Counted from the stretch's first letter, positions 40,020 through 49,048 are shown. The stretch: 64,000 nucleotides of DNA from Massilia sp. NR 4-1 (GCF_001191005.1 NZ_CP012201.1:992001-1056000), one strand, 5' to 3'. Notes: generated by a model from the letters alone, not told the origin. Numbers and translations are program-made.

Positions 40020-41216
40020 ATGAAAAAATTGCTCGCGCTTGGGGCGCTGTTTGCGTTCACTGTCACCCTCGTTCATGCCCAGCAAACAGACAGTGCCATT
40101 GAAGCGCGTATCGGCCGCGTGGAAAACGGCTTGCTGCCGGCTGCCGCCGCCGAAGGCGCGCCGGTTCAGCGCATGCGCCTTGGCGAACGCATGGCAGCCC
40201 TCAAAGTTCCGGGCGCCAGCATCGCCGTGATCAATCATGGCGCGATCGAATGGGCACGCGGCTACGGCATGGCCGACGTCGCCAGCGGCCGTCCCGTTAC
40301 CGAGCATACGAGATTCCAGGCTGCGTCCATCAGCAAGCCGGTGACGGCAATGGCCGCCTTATCGTTGGTGCAGGCCGGCAAGCTGGCTCTGGACAAGGAC
40401 GTCAACCAGTATTTGACCGCCTGGAAAGTACCGGACAATCAATTCACGGCCCAGCGCAAGGTCACACTAGGTGCTTTGCTCAGCCATACGGCCGGTATCG
40501 GCGTGCACGGCTACCTTGGCTATCCGGAAGGCCGGCCCCTTCCCAGCCTGCTTGAGATTCTCGACGGAAAAGCTCCAGCCAATTCCGATCCGGTACGCGT
40601 GAAGACCTTGCCCGGCAGCGAGTGGCGCTATTCAGGCGGCGGGTACGAGATCGTCCAGCTCCTGCTGACCGAGACTTCGCGGCAACCGTTTGAGCAGTTC
40701 GTGCAACATGCCGTGCTCAACAAGATCGGCATGCAGGAGAGCAGCTTTACGCTGCCCGCGGCATGGGAGGCCACGGCATCGCAGGCCTACCTTGCCGATG
40801 GCAGCGCCGTAGCTGGAAAATGGCATCGCTATCCAGAGATGGCCGCCGCTTCCTTGTGGACCACGCCATCCGATCTGGCCCGCTTCGCCATCGAGATCCA
40901 GAATAGCTTTGCAGGAAAGTCGAATAAGGTGCTGTCGCAGAAAATGACGGATGAAATGCTCACTCCTGGTATAGAGACTTTCGGACTCGGCTTGTTCCTC
41001 GGTGAAAAAACCGATGCGCGCGAAAGCTTTCGTCATAGCGGCGGCACGCAAGGCTTTCGCAATATGATGTTTGCGTACACCTCAACCGGCCAAGGCGCCG
41101 TCGTGATGACCAATAGCGACAACGGCATGCAGCTGATCGAGGAAGTATTGCGTGCAATTGCGCGCGAATACGGATGGACCAATTATCTGGTGGCAAACGC
41201 GCCGGCGGCGAAATGA
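40020..41216 (+). CDS. Beta-lactamase-fold serine hydrolase, secreted
   Basis: This 398-residue protein has a signal peptide (MKKLLALGALFAFTVTLVHA). It is a member of the class C beta-lactamase / penicillin-binding-like family: the SxxK motif is SISK (RFQAASISKPVTAMAAL), the second motif is Y-S-G (WRYSGGGYEIVQ) and HSGGTQGF near the end is the KTG counterpart. Family members are esterases, peptidases or lactamases; true resistance activity cannot be read from sequence. A longer reading frame starts upstream at 39933, but the signal peptide fixes the start at 40020. Confidence 0.9.
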   Translation: MKKLLALGALFAFTVTLVHAQQTDSAIEARIGRVENGLLPAAAAEGAPVQRMRLGERMAALKVPGASIAVINHGAIEWARGYGMADVASGRPVTEHTRFQAASISKPVTAMAALSLVQAGKLALDKDVNQYLTAWKVPDNQFTAQRKVTLGALLSHTAGIGVHGYLGYPEGRPLPSLLEILDGKAPANSDPVRVKTLPGSEWRYSGGGYEIVQLLLTETSRQPFEQFVQHAVLNKIGMQESSFTLPAAWEATASQAYLADGSAVAGKWHRYPEMAAASLWTTPSDLARFAIEIQNSFAGKSNKVLSQKMTDEMLTPGIETFGLGLFLGEKTDARESFRHSGGTQGFRNMMFAYTSTGQGAVVMTNSDNGMQLIEEVLRAIAREYGWTNYLVANAPAAK

Positions 41217-41556
41217 GCTGCGCGGCGGAAGCTATGCCTTTAGAAAGATTATGTTGACAGCCAATACTCTGGCATTTCATCGCGGCGCCCCGGATGTTTG
41301 GTGGGTAAGGGAGATGAAACAATCCGGCGCCTTTGAATTGGAACTGCGGATGGATGGCGGCGCCATCCGCACAGTCTCATTTTGATTATCCCGGCAGCTG
41401 CATGAAACTGGAGCCGCGGGTGCGCGGCCTCAGGGTTGCGCTGGCGCGCAGATCGCAGCTTGAACTGTGCTGCTGCCCCAGCGGGGGAACTGTGCGCCCA
41501 GGCGCCATCCATTCATTTTTATCATTCAGGCTGGAACAGCAAGAATGAGGTGAAAA
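41217..41556. other. Intergenic region before fdhD
   Basis: I see no convincing gene in these 340 bases. A hairpin, GCGGATGG and CCATCCGC with a 9-base loop (about 41346-41370), followed by a T-containing stretch, may end the hydrolase transcript. A GAGGTG ribosome site directly precedes fdhD. Confidence 0.4.
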
Positions 41557-42360
41557 ATGGATGCAGTCCTCCAGCCGGAGCGCAGCGGTTGCCAGCGGCG
41601 CGCCATCGTGCGCCATCGCGGCGGCGCCGCCAGCGATGCGATCGACTCGGTGGCCGAGGAAGTGCCGGTGGCCCTGGTCTTCAATGGCATTTCCCATGCG
41701 GTGATGATGGCCACGCCGCGCGACCTGGAGGCGTTTGCCGTCGGCTTTGCCCTGACCGAGGGCATCGTCGGCGCCCGCTCCGAAATCTACGATGTGGAGC
41801 TGCGCCAGCTGCCCGGCGCGGCCGAGGTACAGCTGCGCATCGCGCAGGCGGCCTTTATGCGGCTCAAGGAGCACCGCCGCTCGCTGGCCGGCCGTACCGG
41901 CTGCGGCGTGTGCGGCATAGACAGCCTGGCCCTGCTCGACCTCGAGCCGGCGCCGATGCCCGCCGGTGTCTTGCCCGATCCGCTGGCGCCGGCCATCGAG
42001 CGCGCTGCGCGTGAATTGGGCCGGCACCAGGTCTTGATGCGCCAGACCGGCGGCGTGCATGCCGCTGCCTGGTGCGGTCTGGATGGCGGAGTGCTTTGCG
42101 TATTTGAGGACGTGGGCCGGCATAACGCGATGGACAAGCTGGTTGGCCATCTCGCCATGCGCGGGCTGGACCTGCGTCAAGGTTTCGTCTACCTGTCCAG
42201 CCGCGCGAGCTATGAGCTGGCGCGCAAGGCGGCGCGGGTGCAGATTCCCATGCTGGCCACGATTTCCGCTCCCACCTCATTGGCCATCGATATTGCGCGC
42301 CAGGCCAGGCTGAAACTGGTCAGCTTCTGCCGCGCCGACGGTTTTGTCGAATATGCCTGA
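41557..42360 (+). CDS. fdhD: Formate dehydrogenase accessory sulfurtransferase FdhD
   Basis: This 267-residue protein matches FdhD, which passes sulfur from IscS to the molybdenum cofactor of formate dehydrogenase-type enzymes. The double-cysteine loop is TGCGVCGID near residues 112-119; other conserved motifs are FEDVGRHNAMDKL and YLSSRASYELARKAA. It converges on the gene for a YdeP-type molybdoenzyme, its probable client. Confidence 0.96.
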   Translation: MDAVLQPERSGCQRRAIVRHRGGAASDAIDSVAEEVPVALVFNGISHAVMMATPRDLEAFAVGFALTEGIVGARSEIYDVELRQLPGAAEVQLRIAQAAFMRLKEHRRSLAGRTGCGVCGIDSLALLDLEPAPMPAGVLPDPLAPAIERAARELGRHQVLMRQTGGVHAAAWCGLDGGVLCVFEDVGRHNAMDKLVGHLAMRGLDLRQGFVYLSSRASYELARKAARVQIPMLATISAPTSLAIDIARQARLKLVSFCRADGFVEYA

Positions 42361-42366
42361 ATGACA

Positions 42367-42387
42367 ATGCCCGCTTGAAGCGGGCAT
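42367..42387. terminator. Hairpin between convergent fdhD and bestrophin-like genes
   Basis: ATGCCCGCT (42367-42375) pairs with AGCGGGCAT (42379-42387) around a 3-base loop. The T-tract is weak on both strands, but the position right after two convergent stops supports a shared terminator. Confidence 0.6.
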
Positions 42388-42390
42388 GAT

Positions 42391-43293
42391 TCAATCCATC
42401 CTGAAGTTTTTGTCCGCCGATGCCTCGTCCGGCATGGGCAGATCGCATAGTTCCAGTACCGAACGTTCTATCGTGCGGCAGATTGCCTCCAGCGCCAGGC
42501 TGTTCGGCGCGCTGCCGAAAGGATCGGCGATTTCCTGGGCAATGGCTTCCAGTGCGAACAGGGTGTAGGCCACGAAGACCGAGATCAGCGGGGTGGCCGC
42601 GCCAATGGCATGCACCAGGCCAAACGGCAGAAGGAGGCAGTAGGCGTAGATGGTCCGGTGCAGCAGCACGCCATAAGGATAGGGAATGGGCGTGCTGGCC
42701 AGCCTTTCGCAGCCGCCGACGGCGTCGGCCAGGCTGTTGATCTGGCCATCGAGCATCCACAGGGTCTGGCTGTCTGGCGCGCTCTGGCGCATCAGGCGGC
42801 GCAGGCCATTCAGCACGGCCACGGGACGGTAGGCGCGCTGGCGCAGCTCGGCGGCGAGGGCGGGCGGCAGCAGGCGCGCCAGGTCCGCATCGGGCGAGCT
42901 GCCGCGCAACTGGTGGCGCAGCAGGTGGACGAAGGCGATGACGCGCTGCGCCAGCTCACGGCGTCCAACGCGCCGAGCGGGCAGGTAGGCCAGCGCCTGC
43001 GAGGTCAGGCTGCGCGAGGCGATCAGCACATGGCCCCATAGCTGGCGCGCCTCCAGGTAGCGCTGATAGCTGGCATTGTTGCGGAAGGCGAGGAAGATGG
43101 CGAGGCTGACGCCGAGCAGGGGAAAGGGCGCCGTATCGAGCGGCACGCGCTCGCCGAAGATGCGTCCATGCCCGAACACGGCGGCCAGGCTGATGGCCAG
43201 GATCAGCAGCAGTTGCGGCAGAATGGCCGGCAGCACCGAGCCATGCCAGACCAGCAGCATGCGCAACCAGTTGCTTTGCGGGCGGATGATCAT
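42391..43293 (-). CDS. Bestrophin-like (UPF0187/YneE) membrane protein
   Basis: This 300-residue protein starts MIIRPQSNWLRMLLVWHGSVLP, a typical opening of the bacterial bestrophin family of chloride or small-anion channels. Hydrophobic segments lie at about 10-38, 55-72, 205-230 and 235-255; LAIFLAFRNNASYQRYLEARQLWGHV is a strong family block. The start ATG overlaps the stop of the upstream molybdoenzyme gene (ATGA, 43290-43293), so the two are translationally coupled. Confidence 0.9.
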   Translation of the reverse strand: MIIRPQSNWLRMLLVWHGSVLPAILPQLLLILAISLAAVFGHGRIFGERVPLDTAPFPLLGVSLAIFLAFRNNASYQRYLEARQLWGHVLIASRSLTSQALAYLPARRVGRRELAQRVIAFVHLLRHQLRGSSPDADLARLLPPALAAELRQRAYRPVAVLNGLRRLMRQSAPDSQTLWMLDGQINSLADAVGGCERLASTPIPYPYGVLLHRTIYAYCLLLPFGLVHAIGAATPLISVFVAYTLFALEAIAQEIADPFGSAPNSLALEAICRTIERSVLELCDLPMPDEASADKNFRMD

Positions 43294-45608
43294 GTCTGGC
43301 CTCCGTCCTGGACCAGGTGCAGCAGCACCGGAATGGACTTGGAGGTTGGCGTGCCCGCGCCGACGGCCACGCTGGCCAGCGCCACGAGGGGATTGGTCTC
43401 GGGGTAGTAGGCGCCGACGCAGCCGCGCGGGATGTCGTATTCGACCAGCAGGAAGCGCTTCGCGCGGCGCTCCACGCCGTCGTCCCAGACGCTGCTGACG
43501 TCTACGTGGTCGCCGGCCTTGAAGCCCAGCATTTCCATATCCAGCCGGTTGATGAAGACCACGCGGCGCAGGCCGAATACGCCGCGATAGCGGTCGTCCA
43601 GGCCGTAGATGGTGGTGTTGTACTGGTCGTGCGAGCGCGTGGTCATCATCGTCAGCAGGCGCTTGCCGTGGACGGCGCGGGCGCGGTGGATGGGCGTGTC
43701 GCGGTCCACGGCATTGACCAGGAATTGCGCCTTGCCGCTGGGCGTCACCCATTCGCGTTCGCGCGAAGCCACCCGCAGGTGGAAACCGCCCGGCCGGGAA
43801 ACGCGCTCGTTGTAGTCGTAAAAATCGTCGAAGACCTTCTCGATATCGTCGCGGATCAGGGCGTAGTTGCCGGCGCGTCCAAGCCAGTCGACCTTGGCGC
43901 TGCCCAGCGTGGCCGCGGCCATGCGCGCCACGATGGCGATCTCGGACAGCAGCTTGGGCGAGGCGGGCGGGTTGATGCCGTAGGAGATATGCACCATGCT
44001 CATCGAGTCCTCCACCGTCACGCCCTGCGCCACGCCGTCCTGCAGATCAATTTCGGTACGGCCCAGCGTAGGCAGGATCAGGGCCGCGCGGCCATGCACC
44101 AGGTGGCTGCGATTCAGCTTGGTCGCCACATGGACCGTCAGCTCGCATTGGCGCAGGCCTTGCCAGGTCAGTTCCGTATCCGGTGTAGCGCTGGCGAAGT
44201 TGCCGCCCAGCCCAATGAACACTTTCAGCCGTCCCGCGATCATGGCCTGGATGCTGGAAACCACATCGTAGCCGTGATGGCGCGGCGGCTCGAAACCGAA
44301 TACCTGTTGCAGGCGGTCGAGGAAGGCGGCCGTGGGCTGTTCCTCGATGCCCACCGTGCGGTCGCCTTGCACATTGGAGTGGCCGCGTACCGGGCATAGC
44401 CCCGCGCCGGGGCGGCCGATATGGCCGCGCATCATCATCAGGTTGGAGAGCATCTGGATGGTCGCCACCGAATTCTTGTGCTGGGTCAGGCCCATGCCCC
44501 AGCAGGCGATCACGCGTTCGCTGTTGATATAGGTATGGACCAGGCGCTCGATCTGTTCGCGTTCCACGCCCGATTCCTCCAGCAGCACGTGCCAGCTCTC
44601 GCCGCGCAGGTCGCGCGCGAACTCGTGGAAGCCGATGGTGTGGGCGGCGATGAAGTCGGTATCCACCACCCTTGGCCGTCCGATACCCAAGGCTTCGTCG
44701 TCGAGTTCCACCACGCGCTTGGCAAGGGCTTTGATCAGGGCAAAGTCGCCGCCCAGGCGCGGCTGCACGAACATGGAACTGATATGGGTGCTGGAATTGA
44801 GCAGCATTTCTCCCGGGCTTTGCGGATCCTGGAAGCGCTGCAGTCCTCGTTCCTTCAAGGGATTGATGGACACGATGGCGGCGCCGCGCCGGGCGCATTC
44901 GCGCAGCTCGCCCATCATGCGCGGATGGTTGGTGGCGGGATTCTGCCCGAAGATCAGGATGGTATCGGCCAGTTCGAAATCGTCCAGCGTGACCGTGCCT
45001 TTGCCGATGCCCACCGTATGCGGCAGGCCGCGGCTGGTCGCCTCGTGGCACATATTCGAACAGTCGGGGAAGTTGTTGGTGCCGTACATGCGCACGAAAA
45101 GCTGGTAGAGGAAGGCTGCTTCGTTGCTGGCCCGGCCCGAGGTGTAGAAGGCCGCCTGGTCGGGATCGTCCAGCTGCTTCAGGTGGCGGGCGATCAGGGC
45201 GAAGGCGTCGTCCCAGGCAATCGGCAGGTATTTGTCGCTGGCGCAGTCGTAGACCAGGGGATCGGTCAGGCGGCCATGCTGTTCCAGTTCGTAGTCGCTT
45301 TGTTCCATCAATTGCGCCACGGTGAGGCTGGCGAACAGTTCCGGCCGCGCGCGCTTGCTGGTTGCCTCCGCCGCCACGGCCTTCACGCCGTTTTCGCAGA
45401 ATTCGAAGGTGGCGGTGTGGGCGCGGTCAGGCCAGGCGCATCCCGGACAGTCGAAGCCATTGGGCTGGTTCTGCGACAGCAGGGTGCCCAGCCTGGCCGC
45501 GCCGACCCGCTCGCGGTAAAGCTGGAGCGCCACATGTTTCAGCGCGCCCCAGCCGCCCGCCGGGTTGGGGTAGGGCGCGATATGGCCGGTATTGTCTTTT
45601 TTGCTCAT
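43290..45608 (-). CDS. YdeP/FdhF-family molybdopterin oxidoreductase
   Basis: This 772-residue protein belongs to the DMSO-reductase superfamily, YdeP branch. Near the N-terminus NGFDCPGCAWPDRA provides only CxxC, not a full iron-sulfur site. NMCHEATSRGLPHTVGIGKGTV, FGQNPATNHPRMMGEL and the late RSHDQYNTTIYGLDDRYRG bind the cofactor. The true substrate is unknown for this branch; it has been linked to acid resistance in E. coli. FdhD is encoded nearby on the other strand. It has no twin-arginine signal, so it is likely cytoplasmic. Confidence 0.92.
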   Translation of the reverse strand: MSKKDNTGHIAPYPNPAGGWGALKHVALQLYRERVGAARLGTLLSQNQPNGFDCPGCAWPDRAHTATFEFCENGVKAVAAEATSKRARPELFASLTVAQLMEQSDYELEQHGRLTDPLVYDCASDKYLPIAWDDAFALIARHLKQLDDPDQAAFYTSGRASNEAAFLYQLFVRMYGTNNFPDCSNMCHEATSRGLPHTVGIGKGTVTLDDFELADTILIFGQNPATNHPRMMGELRECARRGAAIVSINPLKERGLQRFQDPQSPGEMLLNSSTHISSMFVQPRLGGDFALIKALAKRVVELDDEALGIGRPRVVDTDFIAAHTIGFHEFARDLRGESWHVLLEESGVEREQIERLVHTYINSERVIACWGMGLTQHKNSVATIQMLSNLMMMRGHIGRPGAGLCPVRGHSNVQGDRTVGIEEQPTAAFLDRLQQVFGFEPPRHHGYDVVSSIQAMIAGRLKVFIGLGGNFASATPDTELTWQGLRQCELTVHVATKLNRSHLVHGRAALILPTLGRTEIDLQDGVAQGVTVEDSMSMVHISYGINPPASPKLLSEIAIVARMAAATLGSAKVDWLGRAGNYALIRDDIEKVFDDFYDYNERVSRPGGFHLRVASREREWVTPSGKAQFLVNAVDRDTPIHRARAVHGKRLLTMMTTRSHDQYNTTIYGLDDRYRGVFGLRRVVFINRLDMEMLGFKAGDHVDVSSVWDDGVERRAKRFLLVEYDIPRGCVGAYYPETNPLVALASVAVGAGTPTSKSIPVLLHLVQDGGQT

Positions 45609-45745
45609 GTTTTAAGTCCTTTCCGGTGGATGCCGCCAGTGTCGGTCCTGGCAGGGGCGCGCGGCGTGCACAGAAAGGGACACAGCGCAGGGGTACAGTC
45701 GGGCGGGCCAACTGGCGGTATATGGGCTGCGCTATACTGAATTGC

Positions 45746-47158
45746 ATGAAACTGTATGAAACACTCGCTGCCGAGGTGGAAAGCCAGGTCGAACGCGGCG
45801 TGCTGCTGGAAGGCGAGAAGCTGCCTTCGGTGCGCCAGACCAGCCAGCATCGCAACCTCAGCGTCAGCACTGTGCTGCGCGCCTATTCCCTGCTGGAGAG
45901 CCGGGGCGTCATCGAAAGCCGCCCGCAATCGGGATTCTTCGTGCGCGGCAGGCCGGGCGCCACAGCGCGTCCGGCCGTGCAAGCGCCCGCGCTGGTGCTG
46001 TCGTCGGAGGTGGACGTGAGCCGCCTGGTGCTGTCGACACTGCGCAGCATCCGCAGCGAGGGCGCGGTGGCGCTGGGTTCACCGTATCCCGATCCCGCTC
46101 CCTTTCCCTGGACGCGCATCAGCCAGTACGCCAACGCCATCGCCCGCCGCAGCCGGAACTGGAGCGTGATGGACGACCTGCCGCCGGGGAATCCAGAACT
46201 GATCCGCCAGATTGCGCGCCGCCATATGGAAAACGGCATGGCGGTAGATCCGTCCGAGATCATCGTGACGGTGGGTGCGACGGAAGCGATCAATCTCTGC
46301 CTGCAGGCGGTGGCGCGGCCGGGCGACGTCATCGCCGTCGAATCGCCCACTTTTTACGCCATGCTGCACGCTATCGAGCGTATGGGCATGCGCGCGCTGG
46401 AAGTGCCGACCGATGCGCGCGAAGGCATCAGCATCGAAGCGCTACGCGCCATCCTGGACCAGCAGCGCGTGGCAGCCTGTATGGTGATGCCGAATTTCCA
46501 GAATCCGCTGGGCTTTCTGATGTCCGACCAGCGCAAGCGCGAGCTGGTGGCGCTGCTGGCCGAGCACGATATTCCGGTGATCGAAAACGCGGTCTACAAC
46601 GAGCTGTATTACGGCGACAGCCATCCCACTTCGCTCAAGGCTTACGACAGCAAGGGGCTGGTGCTGCACTGCTCGTCCTTCTCCAAAAGCCTGACGGCGA
46701 ACTACCGCATCGGCTGGGCGCTGCCGGGCCGCTATACGGCGCAGGTGGAAAAGCTCAAGTTCCTCAACACGCTGACCACGCCGTCGCTGCCGCAACTGGC
46801 CATCGCCGACTATTTGCAGCGCGACGGCTACGACCGCCATTTGCGCCAGGTGCGCAAGGGCTACGCGCAGCGGGCGCGCATGATGGCGGCGGCCGTGCTG
46901 CGCTTTTTCCCGGCCGGCACACGCGTATCCGAGCCGCAGGGCGGCTACGTTCTGTGGATCGAGCTGCCGCAAGGTGTCGACGCCATGAAGCTGTACGCGC
47001 GGGCGCTGGAACGCAAGATCACGGTCGGCCCCGGCCATATGTTCTCCGCCAGCGGCAGTTACAGCCACTACATCCGGCTCAATTACAGCTATCCCTGGTC
47101 GAAGGACATCGAGGATGCGCTGCGCATCCTGGGCCGCCTGGTCGGCGACCTGTTGTAG
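45746..47158 (+). CDS. MocR-type regulator: GntR winged helix fused to aminotransferase
   Basis: This 470-residue protein begins MKLYETLAAEVESQVERGVLLEGEKLPSVRQ, a GntR winged helix (1-75), followed by a class I aminotransferase-like domain. The PLP-binding lysine lies in CSSFSKSLTANYRIGW, with NFQNPLGFLMS and the closing ...HYIRLNYSYPW also typical. Proteins of this family sense vitamin B6 or amino compounds (PdxR, GabR and others). The start was chosen at the winged helix; the in-frame extension upstream overlaps the divergent gene. The target is unknown. Confidence 0.92.
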   Translation: MKLYETLAAEVESQVERGVLLEGEKLPSVRQTSQHRNLSVSTVLRAYSLLESRGVIESRPQSGFFVRGRPGATARPAVQAPALVLSSEVDVSRLVLSTLRSIRSEGAVALGSPYPDPAPFPWTRISQYANAIARRSRNWSVMDDLPPGNPELIRQIARRHMENGMAVDPSEIIVTVGATEAINLCLQAVARPGDVIAVESPTFYAMLHAIERMGMRALEVPTDAREGISIEALRAILDQQRVAACMVMPNFQNPLGFLMSDQRKRELVALLAEHDIPVIENAVYNELYYGDSHPTSLKAYDSKGLVLHCSSFSKSLTANYRIGWALPGRYTAQVEKLKFLNTLTTPSLPQLAIADYLQRDGYDRHLRQVRKGYAQRARMMAAAVLRFFPAGTRVSEPQGGYVLWIELPQGVDAMKLYARALERKITVGPGHMFSASGSYSHYIRLNYSYPWSKDIEDALRILGRLVGDLL

Positions 47159-47618
47159 TACCGGCGGCACGCGCAAGGCGTGCTTGCAGACCCCAATTAC
47201 GTCCTCAGCAGTTTTTATGGACGAATATCTATTTTAAATAAATCTCATATTGTTATGAAATTTTCGCATGTGCGTGAGTGCTGTGTCGATTAAAAATTTT
47301 CATAAACAAAGATAATAATTACCTTAAATTTTTACCGCATATGAATATAATTTTCGATTTGCGACTTTGAATATCAATCCACTATTTTAATTAAAATATT
47401 TATCAATAAAAACAATGGCATACATTTTATTGAAATATTCAAATCAGAATTGCCGATAATGCAAAAAATATATTTTCACCACTTTCTTGAACTGCTTTTT
47501 TTGCCAGCCTAGAATTAGCTGGCAATTGCAGGCGCAAGGCCAGCGCCATAGTCCAATTCTCATCCGCTCCGGCCGGCATTCGCCGCTGGAGTTTCATTAA
47601 TTTACCTGGGAGTCCGTC
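47159..47618. other. AT-rich intergenic region upstream of the repeat protein
   Basis: No gene is visible. From about 47215 to 47515 the DNA is strongly AT-rich (roughly three quarters A+T by eye) in an otherwise GC-rich window. A probable promoter lies at its end (47487-47515). Such islands are often bound by H-NS-like silencers or mark acquired DNA. Confidence 0.75.
47487..47515 (+). promoter_or_regulatory. Probable sigma-70 promoter for the repeat-protein gene
   Basis: TTGAAC (47487-47492), a 17-base spacer and TAGAAT (47510-47515) form a good vegetative promoter. Transcription would start near 47522, leaving a leader of about 97 bases before the ATG at 47619. Confidence 0.55.
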
Positions 47619-48692
47619 ATGAGCGATTTTCAATATGGTACGTATGCAGGGTATCCGCAACAGCTTGCTCCCCAAGGTTTCTTTGGCGGTTTGATCGGTA
47701 GTCCCTTGGGTGGCTTAATCGGCCGTGGTATCGGTGGTCTGGCCGGCAATCCGAACCTGGGCGCCAGGATCGGGCAACTGGCCGGCGGCATCGGCGGCTC
47801 CCTGCTGCCCTTCGGCGTGGACCCGGTGGCGTTGGCTTACGCCCAACAACAGGCACAACTGGCGCCGCAGGGTTTCTTTGGTGACGTGTTCGGCCAGATT
47901 GCCCAGCCGATCGGCAACGCCATCGGTGGCCTGGTCGGCCATCCGGCTCTGGGCGGCCAGATCGGCGGCATTGCCGGTCAGCTGGGCCGCAACTTTATTC
48001 CGTTCAATGCCGATCCGGTTGCCGCTGCCTACGCCGTACAGCAAGCACAGCAAGCACAGCAAGCACAGCAAGCACAGCAAGCACAGCAAGCGCAACTGGC
48101 GCAACTGGCGCAGCTGGCGCCACAAGGCTTCTTCGGCAATCTGCTGGGCCAGATCGCGCAGCCGGTCGGTACCGCTGTGGGCGGCCTGCTGGGCCATCCG
48201 GCCTTGGGTGGCCAACTCGGTGGTATCGCCGGTCAATTGGGCCGCACTTTCCTGCCATTTAACGCCGATCCGGTCGCCTATGCACAGCAGCAGGCCTTGC
48301 AGCAACAGCAGGCTTTGCAGCAACAGCAGGCTTTGCAGCAACATCAGCTACTGCAGCACCAGCAAGCGCTGCAGCAGCAGCAACTGCTCCAGCAGGTACT
48401 GCAGCAGCGACAGGCTTCGCTGGCGCCGCAAGGCTTCTTCGGTGACGTGCTGGGCCAGATCGCACAGCCGATCGGCAGCGCCGTTGGCGGCTTGTTCGGT
48501 AATGCCAACCTGGGCGGACAGATCGGCGGCATCGCCGGCCAGCTGGGCCGTAATTTCATCCCGTTCAGCACCGATCCGGTCGCCGCAGCCTATGCGCAGC
48601 AGCAGTTGCTGCAACAGGCCCAGAGCTATGGCCTGCCGCCGTATATCGGCGCCGGCGCCAATAGCTTGAACAGCCAGGCCACAGTGCATTAA
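47619..48692 (+). CDS. Glycine-rich protein with four LAPQGFFG repeats and Gln-rich linkers
   Basis: This 357-residue protein is not recognised. It has four units of about 60 residues. Each opens LAPQGFFG, continues with hydrophobic GxxxG-type stretches (QIAQPIGxAVGGLxGHPALGGQIGGIAGQLGRNFIPF) and closes DPVAAAYAQQQ. The units start at about residues 16, 80, 163 and 272. The linkers are Gln/Ala-rich and length-variable, coded by a 9-bp microsatellite at 48039-48092 and an 18-bp repeat near 48295-48345. There is no signal peptide. The glycine-zipper pattern suggests membrane insertion or self-assembly. A small propeptide-like gene and a subtilase follow in the same direction. Confidence 0.8.
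   Translation: MSDFQYGTYAGYPQQLAPQGFFGGLIGSPLGGLIGRGIGGLAGNPNLGARIGQLAGGIGGSLLPFGVDPVALAYAQQQAQLAPQGFFGDVFGQIAQPIGNAIGGLVGHPALGGQIGGIAGQLGRNFIPFNADPVAAAYAVQQAQQAQQAQQAQQAQQAQLAQLAQLAPQGFFGNLLGQIAQPVGTAVGGLLGHPALGGQLGGIAGQLGRTFLPFNADPVAYAQQQALQQQQALQQQQALQQHQLLQHQQALQQQQLLQQVLQQRQASLAPQGFFGDVLGQIAQPIGSAVGGLFGNANLGGQIGGIAGQLGRNFIPFSTDPVAAAYAQQQLLQQAQSYGLPPYIGAGANSLNSQATVH
48039..48092 (+). repeat. In-frame 9-bp tandem repeat, six copies
   Basis: CAGCAAGCA is repeated six times without interruption, the last copy ending in G. It codes for repeated Gln-Gln-Ala in the linker between repeat units 2 and 3. Copy-number change would keep the frame. Confidence 0.9.
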
Positions 48693-48705
48693 TCGCACCT
48701 AAACA

Positions 48706-48739
48706 AACCGCGCCGCCGCTCGCGGATGGCGGCGCGGTT
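48706..48739 (+). terminator. Strong intercistronic hairpin without T-run
   Basis: AACCGCGCCGCC (48706-48717) pairs exactly with GGCGGCGCGGTT (48728-48739) around a 10-base loop. No T-run follows; the ribosome site AAGGAG for the next gene comes 3 bases later. It may be a partial terminator or an mRNA-stabilising structure that raises repeat-protein output above that of the protease. Confidence 0.65.
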
Positions 48740-48754
48740 GCAAGGAGATCAGCT

Positions 48755-49012
48755 ATGGCAACGCCAGGAACGACCCCGGGAATCGGCCGCTATATCGTGC
48801 AAATCGACGATGCGGCAAAACTGCAGGAGTTCGTGCAAGCCAGCGGACAGACTCCTGGCCTGAAGGTGGTGGATCTGATCGGGCCGGCCGGCAAGCCGCA
48901 TACCGTGGTGGTGGAATTACCGGAGGCGGCCTTTCCCTCTTTGGAGCAGCAGCTCCGCGACACAAATACGCATTTCCTCCTCGAGCCTGATCGCAAACTG
49001 TCGCCCTTTTGA
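48755..49012 (+). CDS. Small protein resembling a subtilase propeptide (I9-like)
   Basis: This 85-residue protein begins MATPGTTPGIGRYIVQIDDAAKLQEF. The end HTVVVELPEAAFPSLEQQLRDTNTHFLLEPDRKLSPF matches, block for block, the propeptide-like end in both subtilases of the window (TVLVTRMSDQKAFALHQQAQGRLIVEPDQHLSL and TQVVEMSAVEADQLARANSDMLIEEDQPLTL). I infer a free-standing inhibitor or folding helper for the protease encoded 36 bases downstream. This rests on by-eye similarity only. Confidence 0.65.
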   Translation: MATPGTTPGIGRYIVQIDDAAKLQEFVQASGQTPGLKVVDLIGPAGKPHTVVVELPEAAFPSLEQQLRDTNTHFLLEPDRKLSPF

Positions 49013-49048
49013 CGTTCCAGGCCCCGAACAGCCGTGAAAGGACAATGT

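Noticed and set aside
41152..41385. A 77-codon open frame after the serine hydrolase
   Set aside because: It starts inside the hydrolase gene, lacks a ribosome site, and shows no recognisable protein features.
41217..41556. Molybdenum cofactor riboswitch before fdhD
   Set aside because: I could not fold a matching structure by eye; only a generic hairpin is visible.
48039..48092. CRISPR-like short repeats
   Set aside because: The repeats are contiguous 9-bp units without spacers inside a coding frame.
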